This document shows positions 1 to 6,967 of a DNA stretch of 13,371 bases, piece by piece. Each line of letters begins with the position of its first letter. Position 1 is the first letter of the stretch. The DNA comes from Holophagales bacterium (GTDB lineage Bacteria; Acidobacteriota; Holophagae; Holophagales; Holophagaceae): positions 1 to 13,371 of the forward strand of contig JAIRRD010000058.1 of the NCBI GenBank assembly GCA_031256155.1. The letters are read 5' to 3'. The notes below the pieces were generated by a model that was not told the DNA's origin, did not search any database, and saw only the letters and a list, made by a program, of their open reading frames with translations. A program made the position numbers and the translations under genes.

Positions 1-79
1 CAAAAATAGTGGAATTAAATTTGGTTTTGGGGACTTCGCCATTGGTGTTGAAGTCGTTGTTTGATTTGAAATCGTTCAT
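1..79 (-). CDS. Partial protein (N-terminus only), probable third LiaI-like membrane protein of the cluster
   Basis: This frame enters from the window edge, so only its first 26 residues are seen. They begin MNDFKSNNDF and are hydrophilic, ending in KFNSTIF at the edge. Its ATG overlaps the TGA of the upstream gene as ATGA (79-76). An AAGGAG sits 8 bases before the ATG, so start and coupling are well supported. The two genes upstream both have a hydrophilic N-terminal tail followed by a LiaI-like membrane domain, and the final visible residues resemble the approach to their first helix. A third paralogue is therefore likely, but the diagnostic part lies outside the window. Confidence 0.6.
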   Translation of the reverse strand, partial: MNDFKSNNDFNTNGEVPKTKFNSTIF

Positions 80-636
80 TGAATTTGCTCCTTATTTTCT
101 GGTTCGGCAGTAACTGATGACGTATTCCCATCAATCTGTTGTCCTTGTTGCAATTTGGTTTTAAAGGCCGATAAACCGCGATATTTAGGGGGGCCTTCTC
201 CGGGTAAAAATCCTTTTACAATAACAAGAATTCCTATCCAAATAATTAATATAGGCAACCCCAGTTCAATGACATTTTTGTACCCCAAAAGCGCCAAGTG
301 TATCTGGAGGCCCCCTATTACCAAAATCTGTGCCATGATATTAAAAAACCCTTTTTTCCAAATCCTCAACAGCCCTGTTACAACTAATGCGAATGGCAAA
401 AACCAAAGTACGTCTTTAAAATGAAAAAAGTCAAAATCGTACAGCATAATAGCTATGCCAAAACATACAATGAGAGAACCAAAAATTATTTTACGCGGCA
501 ACCACTTGAAACCTTCATCTTGTAATTCGTCACCCGACTCACTATTTAATCCATCGCCTAATTCACTGTTTAATTTATCGTCTGATTCGGCATTTGCTTT
601 GCCAGTTGCTTCCAAATTTGTCTCGTTGTCGCTCAT
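76..636 (-). CDS. LiaI/LiaF-like four-helix membrane protein with acidic N-terminal repeats
   Basis: A 186-residue protein. Residues 1-45 are hydrophilic and acidic, with three imperfect 8-residue repeats at 18-41 (SDDKLNSE, LGDGLNSE, SGDELQDE). Four hydrophobic segments follow at roughly 49-66, 75-93, 98-118 and 124-142, and then a polar tail. The layout and the IIWIGILVI-type last helix match the LiaI/LiaF-like transmembrane domain (DUF5668 type), known from envelope-stress systems; the function here is inferred only. It is a paralogue of the gene just upstream (shared FNI-Q helix 3 and IVWIGI-like helix 4). I place the start at the ATG at 636 because AGGAG lies 8 bases before it. A GTG at 645 would add three residues but sits against the AGGAG. 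The upstream gene's TAG lies within this ribosome site, and the stop overlaps the next start. Confidence 0.75.
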   Translation of the reverse strand: MSDNETNLEATGKANAESDDKLNSELGDGLNSESGDELQDEGFKWLPRKIIFGSLIVCFGIAIMLYDFDFFHFKDVLWFLPFALVVTGLLRIWKKGFFNIMAQILVIGGLQIHLALLGYKNVIELGLPILIIWIGILVIVKGFLPGEGPPKYRGLSAFKTKLQQGQQIDGNTSSVTAEPENKEQIQ

Positions 637-647
637 TGATTCCACTC

Positions 648-1109
648 CTAATCTTCATGCTCAACGGTTACAGAAATCGCGTCTATGTCATTATGCCGCT
701 GACAATGATGCTCATGGCATGAAATCACCCGGACATTCGGATGATATTTGTTGGGCAAAAATGCCCTTAAAGCTACTATAATTCCAATCCAGACAATCAT
801 TACAGGCCACCATACTTCAATGGCCTCTGTGTTCCACAGACACGCTGTCTGCAATAGCGAACCGCCGCTTAGGAGAATCTGACCCCAAATATTGAATATA
901 CCTTTGTCCCAAAGTTTTATAATTCCAGACGCTATGAGAAAGGATGGACAGTACGCAAGTATATCCTCAATATAAACGAGGTTCAAATTCTCCAGTACAA
1001 AAGCTGACCCAAGGTATATAAGAAACAGGCCGAAAACTGTCCCGCTCAATATTTTCAACAAATGCGGACGTTTGAAATGACTGTGTTCATGTTCTTGATT
1101 GTAAGACAT
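648..1109 (-). CDS. LiaI/LiaF-like four-helix membrane protein with His/Cys-rich termini
   Basis: A 153-residue protein with four hydrophobic segments (about 18-38, 48-64, 70-90, 99-116), homologous by eye to the next gene downstream: both have a KG-FNI-Q helix-3 start, a WIGI helix 4 and an FLP exit. It belongs to the LiaI/LiaF-like membrane domain group; the biochemical role is unknown. Both ends are rich in possible metal ligands: HEHSH near the N-terminus and C131-H-E-H-H-C136-Q-R-H139 in the C-terminal tail, absent from its paralogue. The start is the ATG at 1109, preceded by GGGGAG six bases upstream; a longer frame from 1136 lacks such a site. Its TAG overlaps the ribosome site of the following gene, so the pair should be co-translated from one mRNA. 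Confidence 0.75.
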   Translation of the reverse strand: MSYNQEHEHSHFKRPHLLKILSGTVFGLFLIYLGSAFVLENLNLVYIEDILAYCPSFLIASGIIKLWDKGIFNIWGQILLSGGSLLQTACLWNTEAIEVWWPVMIVWIGIIVALRAFLPNKYHPNVRVISCHEHHCQRHNDIDAISVTVEHED

Positions 1110-1167
1110 AAAAACTCCCCAGACTGCGGCGGACAAATATCCGCCTCTGGTTCCAATCTAGGGAAAG

Positions 1168-1173
1168 ATTATA
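1168..1173 (-). promoter_or_regulatory. Possible -10 box for the LiaI-like cluster
   Basis: A perfect TATAAT is read on the minus strand about 59 bases before the ATG at 1109. No convincing -35 hexamer lies 16-18 bases further upstream, so this rests on the -10 match and its position in the only sizeable gap ahead of the cluster. Confidence 0.35.
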
Positions 1174-1272
1174 TCCAATGGAATAGACAAATCGGCGAAA
1201 GCCCACAGACTTTCGGTGAACGAGTGTTTTACACCGCTCCGTGTTATCCCGCCGTCTTTTGCCCTCTGTTTC

Positions 1273-1650
1273 CTATGCCTTTAAGTCCACAACAGTACCC
1301 ATTACCTGGCTACCGGCATTACGAATAGCTGCATTTGCGGTATAAGCTGATTCATCCCGTGCTCTGACAGCTTCTCTGTTGGCCGCTTCTCTGTCAGCTT
1401 CCCGGCTGGTTGTTTCTCGGGCCGCTTCTCTGTCAGCTTCCCTGGTCATCCGCACATTTGAGTCGCGTGGCGGTGTTTGTTCCTGGGGCGTTTGCACCTG
1501 AGTCGGGCGTGCCCCGCCGGGGAGTTCAGACTGGTCAGGCCGTCTGGCTTGAGGTTCCTCTGACCTAAGGTTGGCGATATTGTTGGCAGTCACTTGCACG
1601 CCCTTTGCAACGGCGTTCATTCCTGACGAGCCGACCGATTGAGTGTCCAT
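1273..1650 (-). CDS. Orphan flagellar rod-like protein (FlgC/FlgB-type ends) with charged repeat insertion
   Basis: A 125-residue protein. Its N-terminus (GSSGMNAVAKGVQVTANNIAN, residues 7-27) matches the pattern of flagellar rod and hook proteins (ANNIAN), and its C-terminus (YTANAAIRNAGSQVMGTVVDLKA region, 103-125) matches their terminal helix (Y-ANA...-LGT-LDLK). These two helices pack together in rod subunits. Between them, the expected rod core is replaced by a Pro/Gln-rich stretch (44-62) and an Arg/Glu/Ala repeat (70-99, READREAA twice). No other flagellar genes are nearby. The ATG at 1650 has a strong GGAGG seven bases upstream. It may be a minor FlgC-like rod protein or an exported relative; an assembled flagellar role is uncertain. 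Confidence 0.65.
   Translation of the reverse strand: MDTQSVGSSGMNAVAKGVQVTANNIANLRSEEPQARRPDQSELPGGARPTQVQTPQEQTPPRDSNVRMTREADREAARETTSREADREAANREAVRARDESAYTANAAIRNAGSQVMGTVVDLKA
1381..1442. repeat. Exact 23-bp direct repeat within the rod-like gene
   Basis: GGCCGCTTCTCTGTCAGCTT plus CCC occurs at 1381-1403 and again, identically, at 1420-1442. The 39-base period is 13 codons, so copy number can change without shifting the frame. It encodes the READREAA units of the rod-like protein. Confidence 0.85.
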
Positions 1651-1732
1651 AACTTACCTCCTATACCCTGAGTTTAAATTTACGCTTTTTGAAAATAATA
1701 GCAATAAAAATTTGTGATTAAATAATTTATAA

Positions 1733-2350
1733 CTATTCGTTTGTATTCCATTTGATAATTCCACCCCGGCTGCGTTCACGCCAAGCTTTTTCCAGGTTCG
1801 GACAGTCTTCTGGCGGCAGACGAAAAGCGAGTTTTGAAATTGCGGCATCATAATCCTGTCCCAAAATTTCCACATTTTTGAAACACCTGAGAACAGTAAA
1901 GGGCAGATGGGCCATTTCCTGCGGTGCCTCAATTGAACCTTCTATTAGTATCCGCGCTTCTTCAAAGAACCCGAGGCGTTCGCCCTCGGCAACGGCTCCC
2001 TGAACACCATCTGTGTAGGCCCTGACCAAACCGCCTGTCCCCAGCTTTGTGCCTCCGTACCAGCGGACGCAGAGGACCAGAATATCGGTTATTTCTTCTC
2101 CTTCCAAAACCTTCAACATTGGTGAACCGGCAGTTCCTGAGGGTTCTCCGTCATCGTCAGAGCCAAAAGCTGTAACCGGAAGCCCTTCACGCCAGGCAGA
2201 ACAGTGATGCGTTGCGTCATAGTCCCGTTTACGAACAGATGAGAGCGCCGCAGCCCTAGCAACTGCGTCAGATGCAGGATGCAATTCCGTCAGGAACAGA
2301 GATGCCTTTTCACGAAATTTGAAAGTGACCGATTCTCTTAGTCTTTTCAT
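1733..2350 (-). CDS. yigZ: IMPACT/YigZ family protein
   Basis: A 205-residue protein, the usual length for bacterial YigZ. The N-terminal UPF0029/IMPACT domain is clear: DYDATHHCSAW (43-53), DDGEPSGTAG (66-75), and RWYGGTKLGTGGLVRAY (96-112). The remaining ~80 residues fit the second, ferredoxin-like domain of the family. Eukaryotic IMPACT binds GCN1 and restrains the GCN2 kinase; the bacterial role is unresolved, with suggested links to ribosomes or translation. The ATG at 2350 is one base after the TGA of the upstream HAD gene (TGATATG), and no clear Shine-Dalgarno is present, so re-initiation after the HAD gene is likely. Confidence 0.93.
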   Translation of the reverse strand: MKRLRESVTFKFREKASLFLTELHPASDAVARAAALSSVRKRDYDATHHCSAWREGLPVTAFGSDDDGEPSGTAGSPMLKVLEGEEITDILVLCVRWYGGTKLGTGGLVRAYTDGVQGAVAEGERLGFFEEARILIEGSIEAPQEMAHLPFTVLRCFKNVEILGQDYDAAISKLAFRLPPEDCPNLEKAWRERSRGGIIKWNTNE

Positions 2351-2351
2351 A

Positions 2352-3341
2352 TCAATGCGGCAAATGCCTGGGTACGGTACCCACGTTCTTCTTTAACGCC
2401 TCACGGCGCTGTTCGATTATCGCCATAGCAATCTGGCGCACACGCAAACTCAGCCACCTCGCCGTTGCGCTCTCTGGTCTGTAATCAGTGGGGCCAAAGT
2501 GATCCACGCGACCATCTTTGCGTAAACCATCCGCCTGCTCAAGACTCAGCGGCTCGTTATCATCATATACGGCAAAGGCTGTCCCATCATTATGCCTTAC
2601 CACAGAAAATGCCGGAACATCGCTGGGACCATCAGCAATATAAATCATATTTTCAAAGGGTACGCGCCTGTCTTCATGCCGCATGGTGGCGTTCACGTCT
2701 ATCGCGGGGTTCTTGTTGGAACCCTTGTTTATCTCAAAAAGCGCACGGGTCTTGCTGGTGTTGTCATACGCCATAGCTATCTGCGTAATTCCATCAACAG
2801 GAAAAAGTGATGCAGCCGTAGATTTACCATCAAGGTCTAAAGTGACATCAGGGTCAAAGCCTGGATTCGCTGGAGTCTCAATAAACCCGCTGGCCCAGAT
2901 ATCCTCCACATAGGGTCTGATAGCACTGCCTTTTATCATCTCCCTCAGTCCTGCGGAAACAATGTAGTGTTCCAAACGCAGCTCAAACCTGTCCGCATCA
3001 GGAACCTGGCTCAATACCTTTTGCAAGTGAGGGAAAAAATCAGGAAGCCCTGGATAGAACTTGATTTTAGCACCAAGCTCCCGCAGTCTGGCGTTAGTTA
3101 GCTGGGGTATACGACCGTGGACAACATAAGTAATCAAGTGATTCAAATAGGCATTATCCGGCGTTATGCAGATTCCAAGCCGCTTGTAGTAAGCGGGCAG
3201 AGCGTTCACCTCCCGCCAGAACTGCGCGCTGTCTATGCCAAATTCGCTAAAAATAGGGTCCTGCATGACACCTGGGATGAGTGTCTTGTCAAAGTCCCAA
3301 ACTACTGCTATCACGTTTTGCGGATGTATTGGAGCGACCAT
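2352..3341 (-). CDS. HAD-superfamily hydrolase (haloacid dehalogenase-like phosphatase)
   Basis: A 329-residue protein with all four HAD motifs: motif I DFDKT with the nucleophile D16 and general acid D18, motif II S129 in YIVSAG, motif III K197, and motif IV DGPSD (237-241) with the Mg-binding acidic pair. A large insertion between motifs I and II (about 22-120) is the cap, which sets substrate choice. HAD phosphatases act on small phosphorylated metabolites; the substrate cannot be read here. The gene heads a two-gene unit with yigZ. The ATG at 3341 has no good Shine-Dalgarno in front. The family is well supported; any specific name would be a guess. Confidence 0.88.
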   Translation of the reverse strand: MVAPIHPQNVIAVVWDFDKTLIPGVMQDPIFSEFGIDSAQFWREVNALPAYYKRLGICITPDNAYLNHLITYVVHGRIPQLTNARLRELGAKIKFYPGLPDFFPHLQKVLSQVPDADRFELRLEHYIVSAGLREMIKGSAIRPYVEDIWASGFIETPANPGFDPDVTLDLDGKSTAASLFPVDGITQIAMAYDNTSKTRALFEINKGSNKNPAIDVNATMRHEDRRVPFENMIYIADGPSDVPAFSVVRHNDGTAFAVYDDNEPLSLEQADGLRKDGRVDHFGPTDYRPESATARWLSLRVRQIAMAIIEQRREALKKNVGTVPRHLPH

Positions 3342-3445
3342 GTCATATAGTTTCTCAGAATTTCAGATGCAAAACCATGGAAATCAGAAGTTTTAGATCA
3401 CCGCTTGCACTGCAACACAAAATCTGTGTATCCTGTAAAGTGTTC

Positions 3446-3537
3446 GGAGAGATGCCGGAGTGGCCGAACGGGCTCGCCTGCTAAGCGAGTGTACTTGGCA
3501 ACAGGTACCGAGGGTTCGAATCCCTCTCTCTCCGCCA
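3446..3537 (+). tRNA. tRNA-Ser(GCU)
   Basis: The acceptor stem GGAGAGA (3446-3452) pairs with TCTCTCC (3527-3533), followed by discriminator G and an encoded CCA (3535-3537). The anticodon stem CTCGC/GCGAG encloses the loop CTGCTAA with anticodon GCT (3480-3482), reading AGC/AGU Ser codons. A long class II variable arm forms a seven-pair stem (GTACTTG/CAGGTAC, loop GCAA). The T-arm is GAGGG-TTCGAAT-CCCTC. It is the only plus-strand gene between 1 and 11.6 kb. Confidence 0.97.
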
Positions 3538-3597
3538 GTCGGAAGTCCAAAGAAAACCAACACAGTCCAATACCTCCAGAACCAGCACGGCTTTTGT

Positions 3598-4470
3598 TCA
3601 ACAAATATCATCGTCGCTTTTGTGTCCGAGATGTTTTCTCTGCCCCAAACTCTTTGCGTTTAGTGGGCTGACGGTAGATTTTCTAGTGCGCTTTTCAAGT
3701 TGCATTTTGGCAAACCTTGCGACCTCCGCCCCTTCTTTGGCGACCTTGGCGCTTTCCAAAAAACCAACTGGTTGCTCTTGGATTGAAATCTCAGTCGCAG
3801 ACGCTTCGGCAAGCATGTTGAGGATTAGTTCAATGTTAGTCATGTTGTCGCGCAGGTTTTCCTTCTTTAGGCCCTTGAACTGCTTGTATGCCCTTGTCGT
3901 CATGCCGCTCCAAGTTTGGCTCATTAAGTCAGTCAGGGTTGCGTATTCCCCATCGCGCTTGACCCCGCTCTTGTCCCACTCGTCCGTAAGGGCCTTCCTC
4001 ACCTCGATGGACTTTATTCGCTGGTTAATCCAGCTCTCGCTGTACCCAAGCCGGCGGTAGCTTTGGACAGCCCTGTCGATGGACATCTCAGGGTCAATGG
4101 CTTCATCAATGCGCTCGCTCCCTACCTTGGCTAGCCACATTTTGAACGGCTCGGCCTTCTTGCTTGGTATGGACTGGACAAGGCGCAATACCTGTTCCGT
4201 GTCGGCAACGTCTGTTAAGCGCATCTTGCCATCGGGCGCAAGCATTTTCAAACCGTGACAATTTGTCACGGTTTCATTTCCCTCCATTTTGAGGCGTTCT
4301 TTTAATTTGCGCCAATACGCTTGCGGGTTTTCGCTTTCGGTAAGGACAGCCACGACATCCACCACCGAGAACCACCATTTTTCAGCCGCTTCATCCCATA
4401 CCGCGCGGACTTGCTTTTCCTCAAACAGCTTGATTTTGCCTTTCTCCTTCTCTGGATGGCTACTAGGCAT
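3598..4470 (-). CDS. Bro-N domain protein (phage antirepressor/BRO family)
   Basis: A 290-residue protein. Residues ~12-118 match the Bro-N domain (FEEKQVRAVWDE, WWFSVVDVVAVL, LTDVADTEQVLRLVQ), and the SKKAEPFKMWLAKVGSERIDE to TRAYKQFKGLKKENLRDNMTN region is the longer conserved architecture often annotated as antirepressor or BRO family. These are thought to be DNA-binding or antirepressor proteins common in phages and mobile islands. The last ~60 residues are a basic, Lys/Arg/Ser-rich tail. The ATG at 4470 has GAGGGG six bases upstream. The stop lies 60 bases from the 3' end of tRNA-Ser, facing it, a location favoured by integrating elements, but no integrase or duplicated tRNA end is visible. 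A perfect DNA palindrome lies within codons 66-74. Confidence 0.85.
   Translation of the reverse strand: MPSSHPEKEKGKIKLFEEKQVRAVWDEAAEKWWFSVVDVVAVLTESENPQAYWRKLKERLKMEGNETVTNCHGLKMLAPDGKMRLTDVADTEQVLRLVQSIPSKKAEPFKMWLAKVGSERIDEAIDPEMSIDRAVQSYRRLGYSESWINQRIKSIEVRKALTDEWDKSGVKRDGEYATLTDLMSQTWSGMTTRAYKQFKGLKKENLRDNMTNIELILNMLAEASATEISIQEQPVGFLESAKVAKEGAEVARFAKMQLEKRTRKSTVSPLNAKSLGQRKHLGHKSDDDIC
4250..4274. repeat. Perfect 11-bp inverted repeat inside the Bro-N gene
   Basis: AAACCGTGACA (4250-4260), a three-base ATT centre, then TGTCACGGTTT (4264-4274). It falls in the coding sequence for ETVTNCHGL (residues 66-74). The two-fold symmetry is that of a dimeric repressor operator, or it could fold as an mRNA hairpin. 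Confidence 0.7.
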
Positions 4471-4488
4471 GGCACACCCCTCGAAAAA

Positions 4489-4785
4489 ATGTATACTCTA
4501 GTTTTAGCACCCAGTCGGTCAGTATTTAATAAATACGCGGAAGTATTACCTGCGCAAATTCATATTACCGCGACCCACACAACTGTTACAGCAGATTTAG
4601 CTATGTTGGCGAATCCGCCGTTTAACGTGTATGATGTTGAGCTTGACCAAGTGAAGCCGCAGCCGCATTTCAATACATACGGCGTACCACAGAACAAAAC
4701 GAAAAAGGCGAAAGACGATGCCAAACAAACCGTACCCAATGGCAATTACCTGCGGATTATAACCAACGCCCTTGACAAACAGTAA
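4489..4785 (+). CDS. Hypothetical small protein, divergent from the Bro-N gene (weak)
   Basis: A 98-residue frame from the ATG at 4489, running away from the Bro-N gene. I do not recognise it. The C-terminal half is polar and Lys/Asn/Gln-rich (PQNKTKKAKDD), without signal peptide or membrane segment. Codons show a purine-first, coding-like bias, but there is no Shine-Dalgarno (the ATG follows an A-rich run). A minus-strand frame (4597-4857/4869) with two hydrophobic segments competes for the same DNA, so at most one is likely real. The stretch 4486-4905 otherwise shows no supportable gene and could be decayed. Confidence 0.3.
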   Translation: MYTLVLAPSRSVFNKYAEVLPAQIHITATHTTVTADLAMLANPPFNVYDVELDQVKPQPHFNTYGVPQNKTKKAKDDAKQTVPNGNYLRIITNALDKQ

Positions 4786-4905
4786 AAATAGGCAAGCACC
4801 GCTGCCTGTCCATAGATTCAGCTTGTTCCAGTTTTGAAGTCCGTTGACTATAACCATATATCGGTTCAACTTATTGTAGTTGAATCAATACCATCTCTAA
4901 TACAC

Positions 4906-5478
4906 CTATCGTGGAAAGGGTTGCTCCCAATTTATCCCAGGAACAATATATACCCATTTATAGTTAATACGGTTGTATTCAATCATTTGATAGTAAATGG
5001 GTGCAAGCAGTCTGCAACTAAAAGGTTCAATTAATTTCTGTTTATTCTCCATAACACCAGTACCATAAGGAACATATTGCCCATGGTTCTCAGAGTTAAA
5101 GCTGTAAATCCAATCCTCTTTTGCGCTCAGAGTGCTTGCCATTCGTTTGTTTTTATGTGTTTCAAAACCGTATTTCCCTTCACTGAAAGGGACGTACTCT
5201 GATAGTATTCCTTGGAGTATTTGTTTATCAGTCAAGTTCGTTTCAGCAGTAAAAAAGGAACCAAACCCTAATCCGATTTTCGTCTTATCCCCTATTGGAT
5301 TTACAAAAGAAATTCCAACAGTGAACCTGGATTTGTCATCTTCAGCTTTTAACATGGTTGCGGCTGTTAATGCAATCCCAAGCACGGAAACAATGATCTT
5401 AGAGCAGTTTAACTTTGAGAAGGTAAACTGCTTTAAGCAAAATGTTCTAGCCCGTGCCATCTCACATGAAATTGCCAT
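4906..5478 (-). CDS. Unrecognised secreted protein with signal peptide
   Basis: A 190-residue protein I cannot assign to a family. A hydrophobic core (IIVSVLGIALTAATM, 28-42) after a basic n-region, with an LKA-EDD junction near 45/46, predicts a Sec signal peptide and export. The mature part is ~145 residues, with glycine/phenylalanine-rich GISFVNPIGDKTKIGLGFG (55-73) and a Tyr/Trp-rich end. I choose the ATG at 5478, which has GGGGA seven bases upstream and overlaps the symporter gene end by 17 bases; an ATG at 5460, just after the symporter stop, is the alternative. A 40-base palindromic repeat supplies about residues 15-27, right before the hydrophobic core, so the n-region may have been lengthened by an inserted repeat. 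It may be translationally coupled to the symporter. Confidence 0.6.
   Translation of the reverse strand: MAISCEMARARTFCLKQFTFSKLNCSKIIVSVLGIALTAATMLKAEDDKSRFTVGISFVNPIGDKTKIGLGFGSFFTAETNLTDKQILQGILSEYVPFSEGKYGFETHKNKRMASTLSAKEDWIYSFNSENHGQYVPYGTGVMENKQKLIEPFSCRLLAPIYYQMIEYNRINYKWVYIVPGINWEQPFPR
5398..5437. repeat. Palindromic repeat, copy 1 (within signal-peptide coding region)
   Basis: Left arm CTTAGAGCAGTTTAACTT (5398-5415), loop TGAG, right arm AAGGTAAACTGCTTTAAG (5420-5437): an 18-position stem with one A/G mismatch and one G-T pair. It shares sequence and structure with the copy at 10470-10510. Confidence 0.8.
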
Positions 5479-6910
5479 GATTTTTTCCCCAACATTCAGT
5501 ATTTTTGATGCCCAGCTTTTCAGGCTCAAAACTAATGTCGCCGCCATTTTTTAATTGTCTCTCGTAATCTCTCAGAACTTTGACACCAATGCCGCCGAGG
5601 GCAAGTATTGCTATCAGGTTCAGCCATGCCATGAGACCAACACCTATATCACCCATAGCCCACATGAAATCTGCCTCTCGCATGGCACCAAAGAACGCCA
5701 TTCCAAGCAGACCAAGGCGTATAGCAGTAATACACAACCTGGAGGCACGGCCCCTCACTAGATAGGCCATATTGGATTCCGCATAATAGGCGTAAGCCAT
5801 GATTGTGGTAAAGGCAAAGAAGAATAGGGCAGTGGCTACAAAAGCGCTGCCAAATCCAGGGAATATTGTGTCAACAGCAGCCTGGGTATATTGAGGGCCG
5901 TGTTCAACGCTAGGAAGGTTGTTTACCAAAAAGCCGCCGCCTATGCCTGTTACATTGTACTGGTTGGTGAGCAGCAGCATCAGACCTGTGGCCGTACAAA
6001 CGCCCAATGTGTCAACATAGACAGAAAATGCCTGAACCAGACCCTGCTGGGCAGGGTGAGCGACTTCCGCCGCCGCCGCCGCCTGCGGACCGGTTCCCTG
6101 TCCGGCCTCATTGCTGTAGATGCCCCTTTTTACGCCCCACGCTATGGCGGAGCCGACTATACCTCCAAAAAGTTTGTCTGCGCCAAAGGCCGAAGCAAAA
6201 ATGAGGCGAAGCATTTCCGGTACACGGTGGATATCAACAATTATGATTAATATGGCCATGATGATGTAGGCCAGAGCCATAAATGGGACTACCAATTCGG
6301 CTACTCTGCCAATCCGCTTTGCGCCGCCGAAAATGACAAGCGCCAGTAGTGCCGTGACTATTATGCCCGAAACCAGCGTAGGCATATTGAAACCCTTGGC
6401 GCACGCATTTGCGATGCTGTTGGACTGGATACCCGGCAACAGAAGTCCGCAGGAAAAAACTGCGGCTAGGGCAAATATGATGGCGAACCACTTTATACCC
6501 AGGCCATGTTCTATGTAGTAAGAAGGGCCGCCACGATATTCGCCTGTCCGTTTTTCTTTCCATACCTGGGCCAGAGTTGACTCAATAAATGCTGAACCGG
6601 CTCCCAAAAACGCTATTGCCCACATCCAGAACAGCGCACCGGGTCCGCCCATAGCAATCGCAGTTGCGACACCGGCTATGTTCCCCGTGCCGACACGCCC
6701 ACCGAGCGCCATAGCAAAACCCTGAAAACTGCTGATGCCTTTTGAGGACGCTTTTCCCGTCCACAACTGTCTGACCATACTTTTTATGTGCCGCAGTTGC
6801 AAAAAGCGCGTCCAAATTGAAAAAAACACGCCCGTACCCAGACAAAGAATCACAAGAGGAGGCCCCCATACCCAATCATTGACTGTTTTCACTAGTGTTT
6901 GAATGTCCAT
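5462..6910 (-). CDS. Sodium:alanine (AGCS family) symporter
   Basis: A 482-residue inner-membrane transporter of normal family length. The AGCS signature is present at 70-101 (GGRVGTGNIAGVATAIAMGG onward), along with FSIWTRFLQLRH (30-41), the GIYSNEAGQGTGPQAAAAA region in the middle, and about ten to eleven hydrophobic segments. The family imports alanine or glycine with Na+ (or H+); the exact substrate is not readable. The start is the ATG at 6910, with GGAG five bases upstream inside the palindrome GAGCGCTC. Its last codons overlap the start of the secreted-protein gene by 17 bases. The 110-base gap to htpX contains a hairpin and a weak promoter candidate, so it is probably its own transcription unit. 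Confidence 0.95.
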   Translation of the reverse strand: MDIQTLVKTVNDWVWGPPLVILCLGTGVFFSIWTRFLQLRHIKSMVRQLWTGKASSKGISSFQGFAMALGGRVGTGNIAGVATAIAMGGPGALFWMWAIAFLGAGSAFIESTLAQVWKEKRTGEYRGGPSYYIEHGLGIKWFAIIFALAAVFSCGLLLPGIQSNSIANACAKGFNMPTLVSGIIVTALLALVIFGGAKRIGRVAELVVPFMALAYIIMAILIIIVDIHRVPEMLRLIFASAFGADKLFGGIVGSAIAWGVKRGIYSNEAGQGTGPQAAAAAEVAHPAQQGLVQAFSVYVDTLGVCTATGLMLLLTNQYNVTGIGGGFLVNNLPSVEHGPQYTQAAVDTIFPGFGSAFVATALFFFAFTTIMAYAYYAESNMAYLVRGRASRLCITAIRLGLLGMAFFGAMREADFMWAMGDIGVGLMAWLNLIAILALGGIGVKVLRDYERQLKNGGDISFEPEKLGIKNTECWGKNHGNFM

Positions 6911-6928
6911 GAGCGCTCCAGGTGAGAT

Positions 6929-6957
6929 ATAATGAATGCACTTTACAACCGTAACAA
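6929..6957 (-). promoter_or_regulatory. Weak promoter candidate for the symporter gene
   Basis: On the minus strand, TTGTTA (6957-6952), a 17-base spacer and CATTAT (6934-6929) lie just upstream of the symporter start. The hexamers match consensus only partly (4/6 and about 3/6). Spacing and position are the main support. Confidence 0.3.
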
Positions 6958-6967
6958 CTGGGAGTGG

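Noticed and set aside
1197..1216. Hairpin CGAAAG/CTTTCG as a terminator after the rod-like gene
   Set aside because: Only six pairs with an eight-base loop and no T-run on either strand.
1654..1932. 92-residue minus-strand frame overlapping the end of yigZ
   Set aside because: Out-of-frame shadow of yigZ, with an AT-rich tail and no ribosome site.
3538..3597. Attachment-site direct repeat of the tRNA-Ser 3' end
   Set aside because: No second copy of the T-arm or acceptor sequence was found in the following 2 kb.
3393..3671. Several short frames over and around tRNA-Ser on both strands
   Set aside because: They are accidental readings of the tRNA gene and its flanks.
4321..4488. 5' extension of the plus-strand frame ending at 4785
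   Set aside because: It lies antisense within the well-supported Bro-N gene; only the part from 4489 is considered.
4471..4520. LexA-type box at the Bro-N promoter
   Set aside because: A TATACA hexamer is present on the minus strand, but no CTG...CAG symmetry or good -35 could be found.
4597..4869. Minus-strand frame of up to 90 residues with two hydrophobic segments
   Set aside because: Starts with TTG or an internal ATG, has no Shine-Dalgarno, resembles nothing I know, and overlaps a plus-strand frame with better codon pattern.
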